Of a DNA stretch of 64,000 bases, positions 60,588-64,000 are shown in pieces. The stretch's first letter is position 1; each line of letters begins with the position of its first letter. The translations under genes were made by a program, and so were the position numbers. Origin of the DNA: JADLHS01 sp964553795 (lineage in GTDB: Bacteria; Verrucomicrobiota; Verrucomicrobiia; Limisphaerales; JADLHS01); assembly GCA_964553795.1 (NCBI GenBank), contig CAZKMR010000001.1:1-64000 (forward strand). The letters are read 5' to 3'. Below the pieces are notes generated by a model. The model searched no databases. It was not told the origin of the DNA and was given only the letters and a program-made list of their open reading frames with translations.

Positions 60588-61514
60588 CTAGGGTTTAAAA
60601 TCCAACTGCCAGTTTGGGTCGCGAACCTGATAGTGCGGCAACTGCCCGTCGACTGGATTCTTGGGAATGCGGGGAAGATAATCTGGGATTAACTCGGTCA
60701 GTTGCGCGGGGGGCTTTCCTTTCTCTGCGGCGTAGCGGTGCAGGGCCAGTTCGACGATGAAACGCCGCCGTTGCCCGACGCGTTGCTGGTATTTCAGCTT
60801 TGCCTTTTCCAATGAGGCGCGCGCGGTCCACCAATTGCGAAACCACTCAACTGGATTGTAAGACTGTTGCGACATGTGACTCATAAAAAGTCGCTCACCC
60901 GTTTCAAATTCATCCCAAGTGGCGGCGGTGGCATCAAATTTTTCCAAGTCGGCAATAATTTGGGTAGTATCGGTCGCGTTGAGTTTTGCGGTCAGGTTGG
61001 TGAGCCGATTGAAGGCAATGGCTTCGCAAGCGATGCCGACTAATCCGTGGATGAGAAATCCGCCGCGCGAGAGTTCGTCGCTGAGGGTGAATCCGCGAAG
61101 GTAAATTTGAACCGCGTCATTGGTGCGGCCTTCAAGTTCTGCGAGGCGTCCGAGGGCGCGGTTGAATTGGGCAATGCGTTTAGTAACTGCCAATTCTGTC
61201 ATGGCCAGTGTTTGATTTGTGATAAACACTACCATTGGCACATTGCACGTGCGACTCAGGCCCAACTCCAACAACCGCACTGCTTCAGCATTGGTGGCGA
61301 CGAAGGCGCGCAGCGGTTCAAGCGGCATCTCGTCTGCATTGATCAGTTCGTCAGTAACGAGATTTCCGGCGGCAACTAAATCGTCGTAGCCATTGGGAGA
61401 GGGCAGGGGCGCAAACGAAAGCGGCGCACGACTGCGGAGCGCGAGTGTTAATAGCAACAACGCGCTGATCAAGACCGCGAACGTGATGAGACTGAGTTTT
61501 CCCGGGAGGCGCAT
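60588..61514 (-). CDS. Membrane-anchored protein of unknown function
   Basis: 308 residues. One N-terminal TM or uncleaved signal (about 8-26, LITFAVLISALLLLTLAL), then an all-helical external domain with NGYDDLVAAGNLV, FNRALGRLAELEGRTNDAVQIY (TPR-like) and a C-terminal RRRFIVELALHRYAAEKGKPPAQL ... PVDGQLPHYQ block, which recurs in secreted proteins of this phylum. No enzymatic motif. It is convergent with the phosphofructokinase gene and divergent from cdsA. Confidence 0.7.
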   Translation of the reverse strand: MRLPGKLSLITFAVLISALLLLTLALRSRAPLSFAPLPSPNGYDDLVAAGNLVTDELINADEMPLEPLRAFVATNAEAVRLLELGLSRTCNVPMVVFITNQTLAMTELAVTKRIAQFNRALGRLAELEGRTNDAVQIYLRGFTLSDELSRGGFLIHGLVGIACEAIAFNRLTNLTAKLNATDTTQIIADLEKFDATAATWDEFETGERLFMSHMSQQSYNPVEWFRNWWTARASLEKAKLKYQQRVGQRRRFIVELALHRYAAEKGKPPAQLTELIPDYLPRIPKNPVDGQLPHYQVRDPNWQLDFKP

Positions 61515-61608
61515 GGCGGCAGAATGATGAAATTGGCCGGCGCGTCAAGGTTGGCAGTTCAACTTGGAAATTGGCAATCGCAGTTCCGCTTGTTAGCTTC
61601 CGCGCCGC

Positions 61609-62529
61609 ATGTCCGAGCCGGCCACCGCCCCGCCACCACTCTCGAAGGCGAAAGTCTTTGTGCGTCGTCTCTCCAGTACCGCCGTTTTGTGGACGGTGGT
61701 GTTGGTGGCGATGTTCTCGGGTAACAAACTGATTTCCGATTACGTGTTCGCCGGCTTCATGGTGGTGCTGGCGTGCGTCGGGTTAATGGAGTTTTACGGT
61801 TTGGTCGCCAAACGCGGGCTGGTTTGTTTCAAGCTCTCGGGGATTATTGCCGGCGTCTTGATGATGGTGGTCACCTCGTTGCATTGCACCGGCCGGCTCG
61901 GACCACACGACAATCCCGCGCTGGTCAACGATTTTGAAACCACCATTCTCATTCTGTTCGTGCTGGGATTGTGCGTGCGGCAGTTCGTGTCCAAGTCGAA
62001 CACCGCCGGCATCCTGGCGATTTCCACCACCCTGTTCGGGCTGATGTACGTGCCGTGGTTGCTGAACTTCATTCAGAAGATCAATTATTTCCCGGGCATC
62101 AACGACAACGGCAAATACTTCGTCCTTTATTTCATTCTGGTGACGAAATTCAGCGACACGGGCGCGTATGCGATTGGGTCGTTGATTGGTAAACACAAGA
62201 TGATCCCGCGCATCAGTCCGGCGAAAACGTGGGAAGGTTTCGGGGGCGCCATTCTGGTGGCGACTGGAGCGAGTTTGGCCTTCTCGCACTTTTTCGCGGC
62301 CCAGATGCCCGGCATGACGCCGCTACACGCGGTGATTGTGGGGGTCATTCTAAGTTCCACCGCGGTAGTGGGAGATTTGATTGAATCGCTGTTCAAGCGC
62401 GAAGCCGGCGTGAAGGATTCGGGGAACTTTTTTCCGGGCATCGGCGGCATTCTGGATCTGTTGGACAGCTTGTTGTTCAACGCGCCGATCATGTATCTCT
62501 ATCTGCGTTACGTTCTCAATCCTTCATGA
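61609..62529 (+). CDS. cdsA: Phosphatidate cytidylyltransferase
   Basis: 306 residues, about eight TM helices. The CdsA signature is present at the C-terminus: ISPAKTWEGFGGA and DLIESLFKREAGVKDSGNFFPG followed by IGGILDLLDSLLF. In most CdsA proteins this reads PGHGGILDRLDS, so His is Ile and Arg is Leu here. It makes CDP-diacylglycerol from phosphatidate and CTP, the precursor used by PgsA (14.6 kb). The stop overlaps the dxr start (ATGA), giving the classical cdsA-dxr-rseP order. Confidence 0.93.
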   Translation: MSEPATAPPPLSKAKVFVRRLSSTAVLWTVVLVAMFSGNKLISDYVFAGFMVVLACVGLMEFYGLVAKRGLVCFKLSGIIAGVLMMVVTSLHCTGRLGPHDNPALVNDFETTILILFVLGLCVRQFVSKSNTAGILAISTTLFGLMYVPWLLNFIQKINYFPGINDNGKYFVLYFILVTKFSDTGAYAIGSLIGKHKMIPRISPAKTWEGFGGAILVATGASLAFSHFFAAQMPGMTPLHAVIVGVILSSTAVVGDLIESLFKREAGVKDSGNFFPGIGGILDLLDSLLFNAPIMYLYLRYVLNPS

Positions 62530-63671
62530 AAAACGTTGTTGTCCTCGGTTGCACCGGTTCCATCGGTACGAGCACCGTCAAAGTGGCGGAAGATTTGCCG
62601 GATCGGCTGCGGTTGATTGGGTTGGCGGCCGGCAATAATGCTGACCTGTTGATTGAACAGACGCGCAAGCATCGTCCGGTGGCGGTGTCCATCAGTGACC
62701 CGGCGAAGGCCAATGAATTGCGCGGCACGCTCGGCGCACATTGTGAGGTCTATTCCGGCGCGGAAGGACTGATCAAACTCGCGACGCATCCGGAGGCGGA
62801 CATCGTGTTGATTGCCATCGTCGGCACGGCGGGATTGCAACCGGCGCTGGCGGCGATTCGGGCGGGTAAAGACATTGCGGTGGCGTCGAAGGAGATTCTC
62901 GTCATGGCTGGTGAAACCGTGATGAGCGAAGCGCGCAAACACGGCGTTCGCGTGCTGGCCGTGGACAGTGAACATTCAGCCATCTTCCAGTGTCTCGACG
63001 ACAAGCCGGCGTCATCGGTGCGCAAACTCTGGCTCACGGCGAGCGGCGGACCGTTTCGCGATAAAACGATTTGGCCGAAAGAGAATTTTTCTGAAATCAC
63101 CGTAGAACGCGCGCTCAAGCATCCATCGTGGGTGATGGGACGGAAGATCACGATTGATTCCGCGACGCTGTTCAACAAGGGGCTGGAGATGATTGAGGCG
63201 CGGTGGCTGTTCGATATCGAGATGGCGCGCGTCGGCGTCTTGGTTCATCCGCAAAGCATCGTGCATTCGATGGTGGAGTTTGTGGACGGCTCGTTGCTGG
63301 CGCAGTTGTCCACGCCGGACATGTGTTTGCCGATTCAATATGCATTGACCTACCCGGAGCGGGTGGCGAGCGAACGTGTCCAAACGGATTTCCCGAAAGT
63401 GGGCACACTGACGTTTGAAGAGCCGGATTTGGAGCGGTTTCCCGCGCTCAATCTGGCGCGGCGCGCGGGCGAGGTCGGCGGCACGCTGCCTGCGGTATTG
63501 AACGCCGCCAATGAAGTCGCGGTCGAAGCCTTCGTGAATCGCCAGCTCAATTTCCCGCAAATCACTGAGACCGTGCGTCGTGTGATGGAGGCGCATCAGG
63601 TGGAGGCGCATCCGTCGCTGGACCAGATTCTCGCGGCAGACGCCTGGGCACGGGCGGAGGCGGGGCGTTGA
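62526..63671 (+). CDS. dxr: 1-deoxy-D-xylulose-5-phosphate reductoisomerase
   Basis: 381 residues; committed step of the MEP isoprenoid pathway, DXP to MEP with NADPH. Blocks: VLGCTGSIGTST (NADPH), AVASKEILVMAG, AVDSEHSAIFQCL (metal Asp/Glu), TASGGPFRD, HPSWVMGRKITIDSATLFNKGLE and HPQSIVHSMVEF. Complete and typical in length. Translationally coupled to cdsA; rseP follows after 65 bases. Confidence 0.97.
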   Translation: MKNVVVLGCTGSIGTSTVKVAEDLPDRLRLIGLAAGNNADLLIEQTRKHRPVAVSISDPAKANELRGTLGAHCEVYSGAEGLIKLATHPEADIVLIAIVGTAGLQPALAAIRAGKDIAVASKEILVMAGETVMSEARKHGVRVLAVDSEHSAIFQCLDDKPASSVRKLWLTASGGPFRDKTIWPKENFSEITVERALKHPSWVMGRKITIDSATLFNKGLEMIEARWLFDIEMARVGVLVHPQSIVHSMVEFVDGSLLAQLSTPDMCLPIQYALTYPERVASERVQTDFPKVGTLTFEEPDLERFPALNLARRAGEVGGTLPAVLNAANEVAVEAFVNRQLNFPQITETVRRVMEAHQVEAHPSLDQILAADAWARAEAGR

Positions 63672-63736
63672 ATGAATTGCCGCGCGGGATTTCATCGTTA
63701 TACTTCTTTCGCTCCTTGGGGGCACACTGATTACGC

Positions 63737-64000
63737 ATGTCCATATTAAAAGTCATCCTGGTGGTGTTGGAAGCGCTGCTCGCGCTGAACCTGCTCATTT
63801 TCGTTCACGAACTCGGGCACTTCCTTGCCGCGCGCTGGCGCGGTTTGAAAGTCGAACGCTTCGCCATCTGGTTCGGCAAGCCGATCTGGAGCAAGAAGAT
63901 CAACGGTGTGGAATATGCGCTCGGCTGGATTCCCGCCGGCGGTTACGTGTCGCTCCCCCAAATGGCCACGATGGAAGCCATCGAAGGCAAAACCGAGGAA
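63737..64000 (+). CDS. rseP: Site-2 protease RseP/MmpA, 5' part only
   Basis: The first 88 codons of an M50 zinc metalloprotease, cut off by the window end. The ATG at 63737 starts a membrane helix holding the zinc motif HELGH (His24, Glu25, His28), followed by KVERFAIWFGKPIW and WIPAGGYVSL, as in RseP. This intramembrane protease cleaves anti-sigma factors, which would suit the two anti-sigma-like membrane proteins in this window. The active-site second ligand NPDG and PDZ domains lie beyond the window. Confidence 0.93.
   Translation, partial: MSILKVILVVLEALLALNLLIFVHELGHFLAARWRGLKVERFAIWFGKPIWSKKINGVEYALGWIPAGGYVSLPQMATMEAIEGKTEE

Overview
The window looks like a chromosome segment of a Verrucomicrobia-type bacterium, probably of the Pedosphaerales/Limisphaerales (subdivision 3) kind. 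The support is gene content: a PVC-type propeller/HEAT/cytochrome c 'membrane-bound dehydrogenase', a DUF2231-Planctomycete cytochrome fusion, a pseudopilin with a DG-rich C-terminal half, very long secreted repeat proteins, ECF sigma factors with membrane-spanning C-terminal extensions, and many palindromic repeats between (and inside) genes. This placement is inference; no rRNA or tRNA gene was seen.

Layout. 0-1.4 kb: decayed REP-associated transposase (RAYT) pieces around a small lipoprotein gene framed by inverted repeats. 1.4-15.2 kb: mostly housekeeping genes (YVTN propeller lipoprotein, TIM-barrel isomerase, FKBP, D-aminoacylase, an ECF sigma/membrane partner pair, pseudopilin, rdgB, cyclophilin, IMPase, xerC, acpS, ACP phosphodiesterase, pdxJ, ymdB-like, pgsA). 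15.4-25.2 kb: two giant secreted proteins, one with eleven exact 318-bp repeats and the other a subtilase with a P domain. 25.2-28.6 kb: receiver-like protein, cspA, hemW, rsmI, esterase. 28.7-34.0 kb: membrane cytochrome and a cytochrome c maturation operon (duplicated-domain secreted protein, ResB, CcsA). 34.2-38.8 kb: sigma factor with a CpxP-like tail and an ABC-2 exporter. 39.0-45.0 kb: a probable pectin/rhamnogalacturonan-fragment locus (SDR, GH88, rhamnogalacturonan acetylesterase, SMP-30 lactonase, OYE-like flavoprotein). 45.0-54.2 kb: thioredoxin-like protein, MOSC protein, Tat-lipoprotein amidohydrolase, PVC cytochrome, Ski2-like helicase. 54.4-58.1 kb: second sigma-membrane fusion and a second sigma/membrane partner pair. 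58.2-64 kb: secreted protein, phosphofructokinase, membrane protein, and cdsA-dxr-rseP, the last running off the window.

How the genes work together. ResB-CcsA would deliver and attach haem for the CxxCH proteins at 28.7 and 48.5 kb. The carbohydrate locus would deacetylate and hydrolyse unsaturated uronyl oligosaccharides and process the released sugar acids. Four ECF-type sigma genes in 64 kb suggest heavy use of extracytoplasmic signalling. AcpS (adds phosphopantetheine to ACP) and an AcpH-like phosphodiesterase (removes it) are divergent neighbours.

The most unusual features are: sigma factors carrying their own membrane and sensor-like domains; in-frame palindromic or microsatellite insertions inside otherwise conserved enzymes; a zero-indel eleven-fold 318-bp repeat array; and the pdxJ / acpH-like / acpS arrangement.
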